Shown here: piece by piece, positions 1-10,722 of the stretch | Layout of the letters: each line of letters starts with the position of its first letter | Numbering within the stretch: position 1 is the first letter of the stretch | Assembly: GCA_021784895.1 (NCBI GenBank) | Contig: JAJYHG010000043.1 | Location: 22,926-86,925, forward strand | DNA length: 64,000 nucleotides | From: Actinomycetes bacterium | GTDB taxonomy: Bacteria; Actinomycetota; Thermoleophilia; Solirubrobacterales; Solirubrobacteraceae | Direction of reading: 5' to 3' | The notes under the pieces: generated by a model | Database searches by the model: none | What the model was told of the DNA's origin: nothing | The model's input: the letters and a program-made list of their open reading frames with translations, nothing else | Made by a program: the position numbers and the translations under genes

Positions 1-1
1 C

Positions 2-259
2 TTCGGCCAGCCGGACTTCGGCGCGCTGTCGTTCACGATCAACTCGAGCCACTTCTACTACGGCGACTTCATCAACGCGGCGATCACCTTCCTGAGCGTG
101 GCGGCGGCCGTCTTCTTCTTCGTCGTCAAGCCGTATGAGAGCTTCACGGCGCGCTTTGCCGCCGAGGACACCTCGGTCAAGGCCTGCCCCGAGTGCACCT
201 CCACGATCCCCGCGGCCGCCAAGCGCTGCCCGCAGTGCACCGCGGTGCTGGCGAGCTGA
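2..259 (+). CDS. mscL: Large-conductance mechanosensitive channel MscL, C-terminal part (5' truncated by window), with C-terminal zinc-ribbon CPEC..CPQC
   Basis: Frame 2 reads FGQPDFGALSFTINSSHFYYGDFINAAITFLSVAAAVFFFVVKPYE...ACPECTSTIPAAAKRCPQCTAVLAS*; TM2-like MscL segment plus CxxC ribbon. Confidence 0.85.
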   Translation, partial: FGQPDFGALSFTINSSHFYYGDFINAAITFLSVAAAVFFFVVKPYESFTARFAAEDTSVKACPECTSTIPAAAKRCPQCTAVLAS

Positions 260-296
260 GCCAGCCGCCGGCCAGGGCTGCCTGCGCGGACCCGCG

Positions 297-560
297 TCAG
301 GCGGCGTCGTCGGGTGGCTCGACGGAGATCACGCGTCCCCGGCGGGTGCCCCGGAACTGCACCACTCCGGACGATTTGGCGTAGATCGTGTCGTCCTTGC
401 CGATCCCGACCCCGTCGCCGGGGTGAAAGCGGGTGCCGCGCTGGCGCACGATGATCTCGCCGCCCGTGACCGACTGGCCCGCGAACACCTTCACGCCGAG
501 CCGCTGGGCGTTTGAGTCGCGGCCGTTGCGGGAGGAGCCGAGGCCCTTCTTATGCGCCAT
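297..560 (-). CDS. rpmA: 50S ribosomal protein L27
   Basis: [43 protein letters not shown], typical L27. Confidence 0.98.
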   Translation of the reverse strand: MAHKKGLGSSRNGRDSNAQRLGVKVFAGQSVTGGEIIVRQRGTRFHPGDGVGIGKDDTIYAKSSGVVQFRGTRRGRVISVEPPDDAA

Positions 561-885
561 GCCCAGCCTCCTGTGCCGCCGCGATGGTCGTGATCTGAAT
601 CCGGGTCAGCTCCTGGCGGTGGCCGTTGCGCCGCTTGTAGCCGCGCTTGGGCTTGAACTTGACGACGCGCAGCTTGGGGCCGCGCTCGTGGCCGATGACG
701 GTGGCGCCGACATGGACGTTGGCGAGCGCCTCGCCAACGACCACCTGGTCACCGTCCACGTAGAGCAGCGGGTCAAGCGCGACGGTCTCGCCGTCCTGCG
801 CGTGCAGCCGCTCGACGAGCAGGCGCTCGCCCTCCTTCACGCGGTACTGCTTGCCGCCTGTCTTGACGATTGCGTACATGATCAC
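550..885 (-). CDS. rplU: 50S ribosomal protein L21 (start probably the second Met, [14 protein letters not shown])
   Basis: [25 protein letters not shown]; adjacent to L27. Confidence 0.97.
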   Translation of the reverse strand: MIMYAIVKTGGKQYRVKEGERLLVERLHAQDGETVALDPLLYVDGDQVVVGEALANVHVGATVIGHERGPKLRVVKFKPKRGYKRRNGHRQELTRIQITTIAAAQEAGHGA

Positions 886-2843
886 TCTGGGGAAGATTCG
901 CTGGCTGCCGTGGTCGCCTCGGCCCTGATCGCGCCGGCCGCTGACGCGACCCGGCGACGCCCCCCGCGCCGGCCACGACGCCGGTCGGGTGATTCTACGT
1001 CATCGGCCGCGTCTGACGGCGGCTCGAGTACAGGCCGCGCGCCGTTCACCTTAGCAGCGTCGTTCTGGTCGATCAGGACCGCGATCGCCTCCGTGCGTCC
1101 CACCTGCTCGATCCGCACCAGCCGCTTCTGGCCCACGGCGCCAACGCCCCCACGGACAGAGACGATGTAGCCGTCGACCTTGGCGACGGCGTCGCCGGCG
1201 TTGTACATGTGCGGCTCGATGATCTCGAGGTGCACCTCCTCGCCCTCACGGAACGGGAGTGCACGCTCGAGCACCTGCTCGCGTCCGGCCTGCATCAGCA
1301 CCGCGAAGTGGTCCAGCGGCAGCCCCTCTGAGCCCTCGAAGTGAAACCACTTGCCCGTGTCGGCCTCGATCGCGCGCAGCACGCGGGCGTCATGTCCGGT
1401 GAACTCCTGGCTCACGCGCGGGTTCATCTGAATCAGCAGTGCCTCCTCGCTGACCTGGGTCGCGAGCTCGCGCATACGGCGCTCGAACTCGATCGCGATC
1501 GTCTCCTCAGACTTGATCACGCCCTCACCGTGGCAGGCCGGGCAGGGCCTGGTCATGATCTCGCGCACGCCGTCGGTCACGTTCTGGCGCGTCATCTCGA
1601 CCAGCCCGAGCGGCGAGATCTCAACCACGAAGGTCTTGGTGCGGTCCTCGTCGAGCGCCTTGCGCAGCGTCTTCAGGACCGCGTCGCGGTTGCGCGCCCG
1701 CGCCATGTCGATGAAGTCGATCACGATGATGCCGCCAATGTCGCGCAGGCGCAGCTGGCGCACGACCTCCTCCGCCGCCTCGAGGTTGGTCTTCGTGATC
1801 GTGTCCTCGAGCCGTGCCCCCTTGCCCTTGCCGGTGAAGCTGCCGGAGTTGATGTCGATCACGGTGAGCGCCTCGGCGTAGTCGATCACCAGGTAGCCGC
1901 CGCTCGGCAGCTCAACCCGCCGTGAGAGCGTCGAGTCGAGCACACGCTCGACGCCAAAGGCCTCAAACAGCGGCCGCTCCTCAGACCACAGCTCAACCTG
2001 GCCGACCAGCTCGGGCGCCGTGCGCGCAAAGAACGCGACCAGGCGGTGGTGCTGCTTCTCGTCATCGACGACCGCCCGCTCGAACTCTCCCGAGTAGATG
2101 TCGCGCACCACGCGCACGGACAGGTCGGCCTCCTGAAAGACCAGTGCCGGCGCCTCTGCCGTCTCCACCCGCCGGTGCAGCACCTCGTTGAGCTTGAACA
2201 GGTACTGCAGCTCGCGCTCGAGCTCGGCGCGCTTGGCCCCCTGCGCCGCCGTGCGGATGATCGCTCCGGCGCCCTGTAGCTCGAGCTTGGCCGCCTCCTT
2301 GCGCAGCCGGTCGCGCTCGCGATCCTCGAGCCTGCGCGAGACGCCGACGCCCTCGCCGTAGGGGGCAAAGACCATGTAGCGGCCCGCGATCGTGAGATCC
2401 ATCGACAGGCGCGCACCCTTGGTCTTGAGCGGATCCTTGACGACCTGGACCACGATCTCCTGGCCCGGCTTCAGCAGCTCGGCGATCTGGGTCGCGTCGC
2501 GTCCCGAGCCGCGGCCACGGCGGGGCGCCTCGACGCCCGGCATGACGATCTCATCGACGTGCAGGAAGCCGTTCTTGTCCAGTCCGATGTCGACGAACGC
2601 CGCTTCGAGGCCCGGCAGCACGTTGTCGACCCGGCCCTTGTAGATGTTGCCGACGATCGAGCGGGCGCCGCGGCGCTCCAGGTAGAGCTCGGCAACCCGG
2701 TAGCCGGCCGCCGGGTTGGCGCTGCGGCGGCGCCGGCGCGTGCCAGCGGAGCCCGCGGGGCGGGCGGCCGGGTCACCGGCCGCCTCGAGCAGCGCCACGC
2801 GAGTCTCCCCGCGGTCGACGCTGACCAACACTTGCTTCTTCAA
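882..2843 (-). CDS. Ribonuclease E/G family
   Basis: GNIYKGRVDNVLPGLEAAFVDIGLDKNGFLHVDE, IVIDFIDMARARNRDAVL, TRQNVTDGVREIMTRPCPACHGEG. Confidence 0.95.
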   Translation of the reverse strand: MKKQVLVSVDRGETRVALLEAAGDPAARPAGSAGTRRRRRSANPAAGYRVAELYLERRGARSIVGNIYKGRVDNVLPGLEAAFVDIGLDKNGFLHVDEIVMPGVEAPRRGRGSGRDATQIAELLKPGQEIVVQVVKDPLKTKGARLSMDLTIAGRYMVFAPYGEGVGVSRRLEDRERDRLRKEAAKLELQGAGAIIRTAAQGAKRAELERELQYLFKLNEVLHRRVETAEAPALVFQEADLSVRVVRDIYSGEFERAVVDDEKQHHRLVAFFARTAPELVGQVELWSEERPLFEAFGVERVLDSTLSRRVELPSGGYLVIDYAEALTVIDINSGSFTGKGKGARLEDTITKTNLEAAEEVVRQLRLRDIGGIIVIDFIDMARARNRDAVLKTLRKALDEDRTKTFVVEISPLGLVEMTRQNVTDGVREIMTRPCPACHGEGVIKSEETIAIEFERRMRELATQVSEEALLIQMNPRVSQEFTGHDARVLRAIEADTGKWFHFEGSEGLPLDHFAVLMQAGREQVLERALPFREGEEVHLEIIEPHMYNAGDAVAKVDGYIVSVRGGVGAVGQKRLVRIEQVGRTEAIAVLIDQNDAAKVNGARPVLEPPSDAADDVESPDRRRGRRGGRRRVASAAGAIRAEATTAASESSPE

Positions 2844-2882
2844 TTTTGTTCCTTTGTGGAGTTTTGCGCCCGGCGGCAGCCG

Positions 2883-4082
2883 TCAGGCGGTCAGCGCCAG
2901 CGACTTGCCGGCCGATGACATCCGTGCCTGGACGTAGATCGACTCGAGCAGGCCGATGGCCGTGAAGGTTGTGATTACCGACGAGCCGCCGTATGCCATC
3001 AGCGGCAGGGGGATCCCGGTGATCGGCATGATCCCCATGTTCATGCCGACCGTCACGAAGATCTGGAACATGAGCATCGCGAGGATCGACCCCGCGACCA
3101 GTGTCCCGAACAGGTTCTTGGCCATCGTCACGATGCGTAACGTCCGCCAGATCAGCAGCGCATAGAGCGAGAGGACCACGGCCGCCCCGACGAAGCCGTA
3201 CATCTCACCGAGCGTGGCGAAGACGAAGTCGCTCGAGGCCTGCGGCAGGAAGCCGCCGGTGGCCTGGCTGGCCCGGGCCGGGCCGGTGCCGGTCTTCTGG
3301 CCGGAGCCGATCGCGATCAGTCCATGCTCGAGCTGGTAGCAGTAGGTGTCCTTGGCCGTGTTGCAGGTGGGGTTGAGGAAGGTCGTCAGGCGCTCGCGCT
3401 GGTAGCCGTGCAAAACGTTGACCCCGACCGCGGGCGCGACCGTCAGCACCGCCACTGTGGCCACCAGCACCAGTGCTGCCAGGGCCGCCAGGTGCTTCCA
3501 GCTGGTGCCGAGGAAGAACAGCACCGCGTAGGCGATCACCCCGTAGACGAGCGCGTCGCCGAGGTCGGGCTCCGCCATCACAACCATGGCCGGGACCAGC
3601 CCGAGCAGCAGGATCCGTGCCGTGGTGCGGTGCTCGCTCATGCGGCGCGAACGCTCGACCGCAAACGCCGACAGCGCCAGGATCACGAGCACCATGCCGA
3701 AGGTCGACGACTGGAAGGTGAACCCCGGCAGCGGGATGCGCCGCTGCGAGGCGCCGGCCGCGCCACCGGGTGCCGGGAACGCGAACACGGCCAGGTTCAG
3801 CACGATCGCCAAGCCGTAGATGACGTAGCGAAACTCGCGCAGGCGCGAGTAGTCAAAGCGGCTGATGGCGAGCGCTACCAGCAGCCCCAGGCCCGAGAAG
3901 ATCGCCTGGCGCTTGTACTCGCCGGCGTAGTAGGCCGACCCGTTGAGCGCGTGCAGCACCACGACCGAGCAGAGCGAGAGGCCGACAGCCGCGAACAAGA
4001 GCAGCGGATCGACGCCCGGCAGGCGCCGGCCCGCGCGCAGCGAGGACTCGCCGCTCAGCCGTAGTGGGGTCGTCGCGCTCAC
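2883..4082 (-). CDS. rodA: Rod-shape determining protein RodA (FtsW/RodA/SpoVE family); likely GTG start at 4082, longer ORF to 4142
   Basis: Polytopic; GLIAIGSGQKTGTG...FVFATLGEMYGFVGA, GIPLPLMAYGGSSVITTF; next to PBP2/MreCD. Confidence 0.93.
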   Translation of the reverse strand: MSATTPLRLSGESSLRAGRRLPGVDPLLLFAAVGLSLCSVVVLHALNGSAYYAGEYKRQAIFSGLGLLVALAISRFDYSRLREFRYVIYGLAIVLNLAVFAFPAPGGAAGASQRRIPLPGFTFQSSTFGMVLVILALSAFAVERSRRMSEHRTTARILLLGLVPAMVVMAEPDLGDALVYGVIAYAVLFFLGTSWKHLAALAALVLVATVAVLTVAPAVGVNVLHGYQRERLTTFLNPTCNTAKDTYCYQLEHGLIAIGSGQKTGTGPARASQATGGFLPQASSDFVFATLGEMYGFVGAAVVLSLYALLIWRTLRIVTMAKNLFGTLVAGSILAMLMFQIFVTVGMNMGIMPITGIPLPLMAYGGSSVITTFTAIGLLESIYVQARMSSAGKSLALTA

Positions 4083-4099
4083 CGTTGACCTGCCCAAGC

Positions 4100-6238
4100 C
4101 TATCCCAGCCCGACCATCGGCCCGGGCTTGCCGAAGAACCACTGCGAGAGGATCTGCCTGGCCACCGGGGCGGCCGAGCTGGTGCCGTAGCCGCCCTTCT
4201 GGACCTCGACCACGACGACGATCGGCTTGCTGGTCGCGCTGGCCGGCACGTAGCAGGCGTACCAGCCGTCGGTCCCGGCGCTCCCCTGCGTTCCCAGCTC
4301 GGCCGACCCGGTCTTGCCGTGGACCGGCTCGGGGAAGCTCGACATCACGTCGGTCGAGGTGCCGCGGGGTCCCTTGGCGGCCAGGTAGAGCCCCTGCTGG
4401 ATCGCGGCGAGGTAGGTCGGATTGATGTTGAGCTTGCGCTTCGGCGGGGGTGCGATCGCCTGGATCACGCTGCCGCTGGGCGACAGGATCTGGGCACCGA
4501 CGTGCGGGGTCACGATCGTGCCGCCATTCTCGACCGCCGCGTAGACGACGGCGAGCTGGATCGGCGTCAGCTGGTCCTGGTACTGGCCCACGCCGGTCTC
4601 GAGGTTGTCACCGACGGTCCAGTAGCTGGTGTTGGCGATCCCGCAGCCGCCGGAGACGATCGAGTCGCCGAGTGGGGAGAGCACCGCCGGGTGCGGCGGG
4701 TGTCCCTTGTAGAGCCCGGTGCCCGTGTCGCACTGGCGCTCCTGCTTCCACAGCTGGGTCTGCAGCAGCGGCGAGCCGATCTCGCCCGGGATCTCGCCCG
4801 GCAGGTCGATGCCGGTCAGCTGCCCCAGGCCGTAGCGCCGGGCCCACGCCTGCAGCGGAAAGCCCTTGGGGTAGACGGCCGGATTGCCGTTCAGCTTGAC
4901 CCCGAGGTTGTAGAAGAACTCGTCGTCTGAGACCTCGATCGCCTGCTGCAGGTCGACGACCCCGTAGTTGGCGCCGCCGGCGTTGTGCAGGCACAGGCCG
5001 CTGACGCAGAACACCCGTCCGGGATAGTCGTTGAAGGTCCCGTTGAGTGGCCAGCGGCCGCTCTGCAGCGCAGCCGTGGCGGTCACAACCTTGAAGGTCG
5101 AGCCGTCCGGCCCGGCGCTCTGGATGGCGCGGTCAAGCAGCGGGTAGTGGTTCGACGGATTGTTGAGGTGGGCCCACTCCTTGGTGGAGATGCCGTTCAC
5201 CACCGAGGCGGGGTTGTAGCTCGGCACCGACCCGATCGCGTAGATCTGGCCGTTCTGAGGATCCATGGCGACAAACGAGCCCGCGTCCGCGCCCGAGGCG
5301 TGGTTGGCGGCGATGGACCTGATCAGCGACTGCTGGCCGACCTGTTCGAGCTTGGCGTTCAGCGACAGCTTGAGCGTGTCTCCGGGGGTCGGCGCGGCGG
5401 TCTTCCCGTAGCCCTCGAACTGGCCCTGCGAGTTGACCTTCACCCCCTCGGCGCCGTCGACCCCCTGCAGGTACTGGTTGTACTGTGCCTCGAGCCCCGA
5501 CTGGCCAACCACGTCACCCGCCACGGCGCCCTTGTAGAGCGCCTTGTCCTTCAGCTCCGCCGGGGTGATCTGGCCGAGGTAGCCAAACACCTGTGCGCCG
5601 GCGTTGCCGAGCGCGTACTTGCGGACGTAGGTGTCCTGTGAGAGCACGCCCGGGAACTCAGCCTGACGCTCGGCGATGTAGTCCTGGATGTAGGTGGGAA
5701 CGTCGGTCTTGATGGTCGCGTTGCCGTACTGGGACTGGGCGACGCTCTGGGCGACCTGACAGGCGATCGGGGCGAGGGGCACGTGGAAGCTCTCCGCACC
5801 CTTGTTGGCCACGTACACCGTGTAGGTGCACGGCTTGGCCGTCGTGGAAACGCCCAGCAGCTTCGCCAGGCGCGCGAACACCGCGCCGTCCGCCGCCGGG
5901 ATCACGACCGGTGGCTTCAGCGCCAGGTCAAGCAGCGCGCCCCCGCCAGGCAGGCTGCGGGGCGCGATCTGGATCGACGGCACGGCCACGGACTGGACCA
6001 GCGGCTGGCCGCTCGAGTCGACGATCTCTCCACGCGGTGCGCCGACCGGGATCTGCAGGACCGTGTTGCTCTGCGCCTGGGCCGCGTACTGGCTGCCGCT
6101 GAGCACCTGCAGGAACCACAGGCGGAAGAAGATGACCGCGAACATCAGCAGCGCGAAGCCGCCGGCGAGCGCCACGCGCAGCGCCAGCTGCGGGGTCATC
6201 GGCGGCGTACGGCTGCCGGCCTGAGACGGTCCGAGCAT
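4100..6238 (-). CDS. mrdA: Penicillin-binding protein 2 (transpeptidase)
   Basis: N-terminal TM, dimerisation domain, transpeptidase with KTGSAELGT; between rodA and mreD. Confidence 0.93.
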   Translation of the reverse strand: MLGPSQAGSRTPPMTPQLALRVALAGGFALLMFAVIFFRLWFLQVLSGSQYAAQAQSNTVLQIPVGAPRGEIVDSSGQPLVQSVAVPSIQIAPRSLPGGGALLDLALKPPVVIPAADGAVFARLAKLLGVSTTAKPCTYTVYVANKGAESFHVPLAPIACQVAQSVAQSQYGNATIKTDVPTYIQDYIAERQAEFPGVLSQDTYVRKYALGNAGAQVFGYLGQITPAELKDKALYKGAVAGDVVGQSGLEAQYNQYLQGVDGAEGVKVNSQGQFEGYGKTAAPTPGDTLKLSLNAKLEQVGQQSLIRSIAANHASGADAGSFVAMDPQNGQIYAIGSVPSYNPASVVNGISTKEWAHLNNPSNHYPLLDRAIQSAGPDGSTFKVVTATAALQSGRWPLNGTFNDYPGRVFCVSGLCLHNAGGANYGVVDLQQAIEVSDDEFFYNLGVKLNGNPAVYPKGFPLQAWARRYGLGQLTGIDLPGEIPGEIGSPLLQTQLWKQERQCDTGTGLYKGHPPHPAVLSPLGDSIVSGGCGIANTSYWTVGDNLETGVGQYQDQLTPIQLAVVYAAVENGGTIVTPHVGAQILSPSGSVIQAIAPPPKRKLNINPTYLAAIQQGLYLAAKGPRGTSTDVMSSFPEPVHGKTGSAELGTQGSAGTDGWYACYVPASATSKPIVVVVEVQKGGYGTSSAAPVARQILSQWFFGKPGPMVGLG

Positions 6239-6849
6239 CAGCGTGCCCTCGCTCTCACACCACCGCTGAGGCGCTCAGAGGGCCGCTGCAACGGACTCAG
6301 CGCCGCTGACCCGGCTCGCCTGCCACGCGCCCGCGGCCCCCGCGGCAGCGCGCGGTAGAGGAAGCGGCGCACGAGCTCATAGACGGGCAGCGCGATCAGG
6401 CAGTTGACCAGCACCTGCAGGACGATCTGCTGCACGAGCAGCAGGCTGACCGGCGCCTTGACGCCGAGCAGGAACTGGATCACCGCCATGCCAATGCCGG
6501 TGAACGCGGTCGCAAGCGCGCCCAGCGCGAGCGGGACCAGGCCGTGCGAGGGGTCGCGCAGCTCACGCAGGCGCCCCGACCAGTAGCCGACGGCGATGAA
6601 CAGCAGCGCCGTCACACCCACCGTCTGGAACATGACAATGTCGACCAGCAGCCCGATCGCAAAGCCGGAGATCGCTCCGGCCATCGAGCCCGCGAGCAGG
6701 CCGATCGACATAACCGTCAGCGAAGTGACGTCCGCGGTGACACCGAACAGGGGCACCTCGGAAACCACCGTCTCCTGCAGCACGACGGCCACCACGGCGA
6801 TCACCGCGATCCGCAGCGCCAGCCCGAGTCTGTTGTCCTTGGCGTTCAT
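6238..6849 (-). CDS. mreD: Rod shape-determining protein MreD
   Basis: Small polytopic protein between mreC and mrdA; stop/start overlap. Confidence 0.85.
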   Translation of the reverse strand: MNAKDNRLGLALRIAVIAVVAVVLQETVVSEVPLFGVTADVTSLTVMSIGLLAGSMAGAISGFAIGLLVDIVMFQTVGVTALLFIAVGYWSGRLRELRDPSHGLVPLALGALATAFTGIGMAVIQFLLGVKAPVSLLLVQQIVLQVLVNCLIALPVYELVRRFLYRALPRGPRARGRRAGSAALSPLQRPSERLSGGVRARAR

Positions 6850-6867
6850 AGCCGGTGCTTGACCACG

Positions 6868-7740
6868 CTAGCCGTTGTGCGGGTGGGTCAGGATCTGCAC
6901 CAGGGTCAGGTGCTGGAGGTCGGCCAGCGGCGTCACCTGGACCTCCTGGTTGGTGAGCACGCTGCTCTGCGGGTTGGTGCTCGAAACCGTGCCGATCGGG
7001 ATGCCCTGCGGCGCAAAGGACTGGACCGCGGGGTCACCCGGATCCTTGAAGCCACTGGTCACCACCAGCTGGTTGAAGGAGACGTTCGAGCTGGCCGGAA
7101 CATCGATCAGCGTGAGCGCACCGGGGTTGCTGCCCACCTGCGGCTCGATCAGCCCCGGCGCCCCCGCCTCGTTCTCGATCATCGCCCCCACGGCAAACTT
7201 CGGCGAGGTGATCAGCGACACAGTCGAGGAGTCCGGGGTGACCTGGGTCACCTCGCCCACGAGGCCGCCGGGAGCGACCACCGGGTCATACGGCCTGACC
7301 CCGGAGTTGCTGCCCCGGTCGACCGTGATCGTCTCATACCAGATGGAGGGGTTCTCGCCGATCAGCCCAGCGGTGACCGGGCCGTAGGAGTTGAGGTTGT
7401 AGCTCTTGTCCAGGTGCAGCAGCTGCGCTGCCTTGCGGTACTGGATGCCCTCGATCTGGACCTTGGCGTACTCGCTGACCAGATTGTCGTAGCGCGTCTG
7501 CAGCGCCGCCAGATCGGACTTGGCGGTGAAGACCGAGGACACGTAGCTGGCGGCGCTGCGGATCGGCGAGAGCACCGTGCTGGCCCCCGATTGCAGCGGC
7601 GAGAGCACGGTCGCGACCCCGCGCTGGACCTGGTGCAGCGGGCCTCCACTGCCACCGAAGTAGTCGGTCAGAAGTGCTAGGGATATGACGACGAGCAGCG
7701 CGAGCACTGCGCGTCGCCTGCGGATTTGCTTATCGTGCAA
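6868..7740 (-). CDS. mreC: Rod shape-determining protein MreC
   Basis: N-terminal TM, coiled coil, VTAGLIGENPSIWYETITVDRGSNSGV...GLVGEVTQV. Confidence 0.93.
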   Translation of the reverse strand: MHDKQIRRRRAVLALLVVISLALLTDYFGGSGGPLHQVQRGVATVLSPLQSGASTVLSPIRSAASYVSSVFTAKSDLAALQTRYDNLVSEYAKVQIEGIQYRKAAQLLHLDKSYNLNSYGPVTAGLIGENPSIWYETITVDRGSNSGVRPYDPVVAPGGLVGEVTQVTPDSSTVSLITSPKFAVGAMIENEAGAPGLIEPQVGSNPGALTLIDVPASSNVSFNQLVVTSGFKDPGDPAVQSFAPQGIPIGTVSSTNPQSSVLTNQEVQVTPLADLQHLTLVQILTHPHNG

Positions 7741-7773
7741 CGGGACATCTCCAACTGCTTCGCGTCTACGGCC

Positions 7774-8937
<1,164 letters not shown>

Positions 8938-8951
8938 TCATTGCGGGCAAA

Positions 8952-9506
8952 TCACACAGCAAAGAGCAGCGACGGCATCAGTTCTAGCAGCGCGGCCAGC
9001 GGAAGCCCGACGACGTTTGAGTAGTCGCCGCTGATCGACCGTACCAGCGCGCCGCCACGGCCCTGCACCGCATAGCCGCCGGCTCGCCCCTCCCATTCGC
9101 CGCTGTCCAGGTACCACTCGATGTCGCGCTCGCTGAGCGCCCTGAAGCTGACCTCGGTGGCGGCCCAGGCGGTGCGCTCGGTGCCAGCGGCGATCAAACA
9201 CAGGCCGCTGATGACCACGTGGCTGGTGCCGGACAGCGCCCACAGCGTGGCCGCCGCCTCGTCGCGGGCGGCGGGCTTGCCGTAGATGCGGCCGCCGAGC
9301 GTGACCACGGTGTCGGCGCCGAGCACGGTGTCGGCGCCGTCGCGCATGCGGCAGGCGGCCCGGGCCTTGCGGCGTGCGTTCTCGACCGCGACCGCGGCGG
9401 GCTCGCCCTGCTCCAGCTCGTCGGTGCCCGTGACCAGCACCTCAAAGGCGACCCCAAGCTGCTCCAGGATCGCCCGGCGCTGCGGGGAGCCGGAGGCGAG
9501 GATCAA
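8952..9506 (-). CDS. maf: Maf family nucleotide pyrophosphatase
   Basis: [23 protein letters not shown]...[18 protein letters not shown]. Confidence 0.95.
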   Translation of the reverse strand: MILASGSPQRRAILEQLGVAFEVLVTGTDELEQGEPAAVAVENARRKARAACRMRDGADTVLGADTVVTLGGRIYGKPAARDEAAATLWALSGTSHVVISGLCLIAAGTERTAWAATEVSFRALSERDIEWYLDSGEWEGRAGGYAVQGRGGALVRSISGDYSNVVGLPLAALLELMPSLLFAV

Positions 9507-9910
9507 AGCTCGGGGAAGAAGATCCCGGTCTCGCGCGCGGCCGACTGCGGAGAGTCGGAGCCGTGGACCATGTTGGTGCCGATCGCGATCGCGAAGTCAC
9601 CCCGGATCGAGCCGGGCGCCGCCTGCAGCGGATCGGTTGCGCCGATCACCTGGCGGGCGGCCGCGACCACCGCCTCGCCCTCCAGCACCATCGCGGCCAG
9701 CGGCCCGGAGGTGATGAACTCGACCAGCTCGGCGAAGAACGGCTTGCCCTGGTGCTCGGCGTAGTGGCGCTCGGCCGTCTGGCGGCTGATCGTCTCGAGC
9801 TTCAGCGCCACCAGGCGCAAGCCCTTGCGCTCAAACCGGGCGATGATCTCGCCGGTGAGGTTACGGGCTACAGCGTCGGGCTTTACGAGTATCAGCGTGC
9901 GTTCGGGCAT
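9503..9910 (-). CDS. ndk: Nucleoside diphosphate kinase
   Basis: [29 protein letters not shown]...[12 protein letters not shown]...[26 protein letters not shown]. Confidence 0.97.
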   Translation of the reverse strand: MPERTLILVKPDAVARNLTGEIIARFERKGLRLVALKLETISRQTAERHYAEHQGKPFFAELVEFITSGPLAAMVLEGEAVVAAARQVIGATDPLQAAPGSIRGDFAIAIGTNMVHGSDSPQSAARETGIFFPEL

Positions 9911-9990
9911 GGGCGTGACTCCTTCACGGTCGAGGGTGCGCGGGCCGCGCCCGCGAGTGTTGTCCAGGACAGGTCAGACGACGGACGAGG

Positions 9991-10536
9991 CTAGAGCAGG
10001 TCAGACGGAGGCGGCGCGACGATCGTCTGCTGCGGGTCACGGCGCACGCGGCGCCGGCGCGGGCTCGCAGCCATGGCTGCGTCCGGCTCCCGGTCGGCCT
10101 CGCAGTAGGGGCAGATCCGCCAGTCGGCGGCAAGCGGCCGGCCGCAGCTGGCGCATGGCTCTTTCAGCCTGCGCAGGCAGCTCGGGCAGCGCAGGAAGTC
10201 GTTCTCCACCTCATGGTCGCAGTACGGGCAGCTGTGCATCCCGATCTGGGCCAGCCGGGCCTTCGCGGCCTGGATCTCCAGGTCGCGCTCGCGCACGTCG
10301 GCGAGGTACTCGGGCGGCGCACGATCGTGTAGATCAGGCGTGCCGATGAAGGGGAACAGCGAGGCGATCGCCGCGCAGGCGACCAGAACACCGTCGGCAA
10401 TCCGCCGCCGTGCGTCGGCCCAGGTCCAGTAGACGAGCGCCAGCCAGATCACCACCAGCAGCACCACCAGCAGGTCGACTACCAGGCTGAGAGTGTGGCT
10501 CTGGATCCCGAATATGCCCGCCACTCGCGTCATCAA
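9991..10536 (-). CDS. Membrane protein with cytosolic double zinc ribbon
   Basis: N-terminal TM; CPYCDHEVENDFLRCPSC..CASCGRPLAADWRICPYC. Confidence 0.75.
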   Translation of the reverse strand: MMTRVAGIFGIQSHTLSLVVDLLVVLLVVIWLALVYWTWADARRRIADGVLVACAAIASLFPFIGTPDLHDRAPPEYLADVRERDLEIQAAKARLAQIGMHSCPYCDHEVENDFLRCPSCLRRLKEPCASCGRPLAADWRICPYCEADREPDAAMAASPRRRRVRRDPQQTIVAPPPSDLL

Positions 10537-10593
10537 ACACGCGAGTGTAAATGCAGGCCAAAGCGCCCGTGCACAATCGCTGGCGCCAGCGGT

Positions 10594-10722
10594 CTAGAGG
10601 AACAACCGTCCCAGCGCGTAGCCGATCGCGAAGAACACCAGAATCGTGACCGCGACGCTGATCGCGACGAACCCCATCATCCGCAGCAGGCGGGGCGGCT
10701 GGTGCTCGTGCTCGTCGCTCAC
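10594..10722 (-). CDS. Small (42 aa) single-pass membrane protein, GTG start overlapping the folC stop (GTGA)
   Basis: Manual translation VSDEHEHQPPRLLRMMGFVAISVAVTILVFFAIGYALGRLFL*; below the ORF-track cutoff; 4-nt overlap with folC stop. Confidence 0.6.
   Translation of the reverse strand: MSDEHEHQPPRLLRMMGFVAISVAVTILVFFAIGYALGRLFL

Noticed and set aside
3324-4064. 246-aa plus-strand ORF opposite rodA
   Set aside because: Q/H/R-rich antisense translation of a membrane protein gene; artefact.
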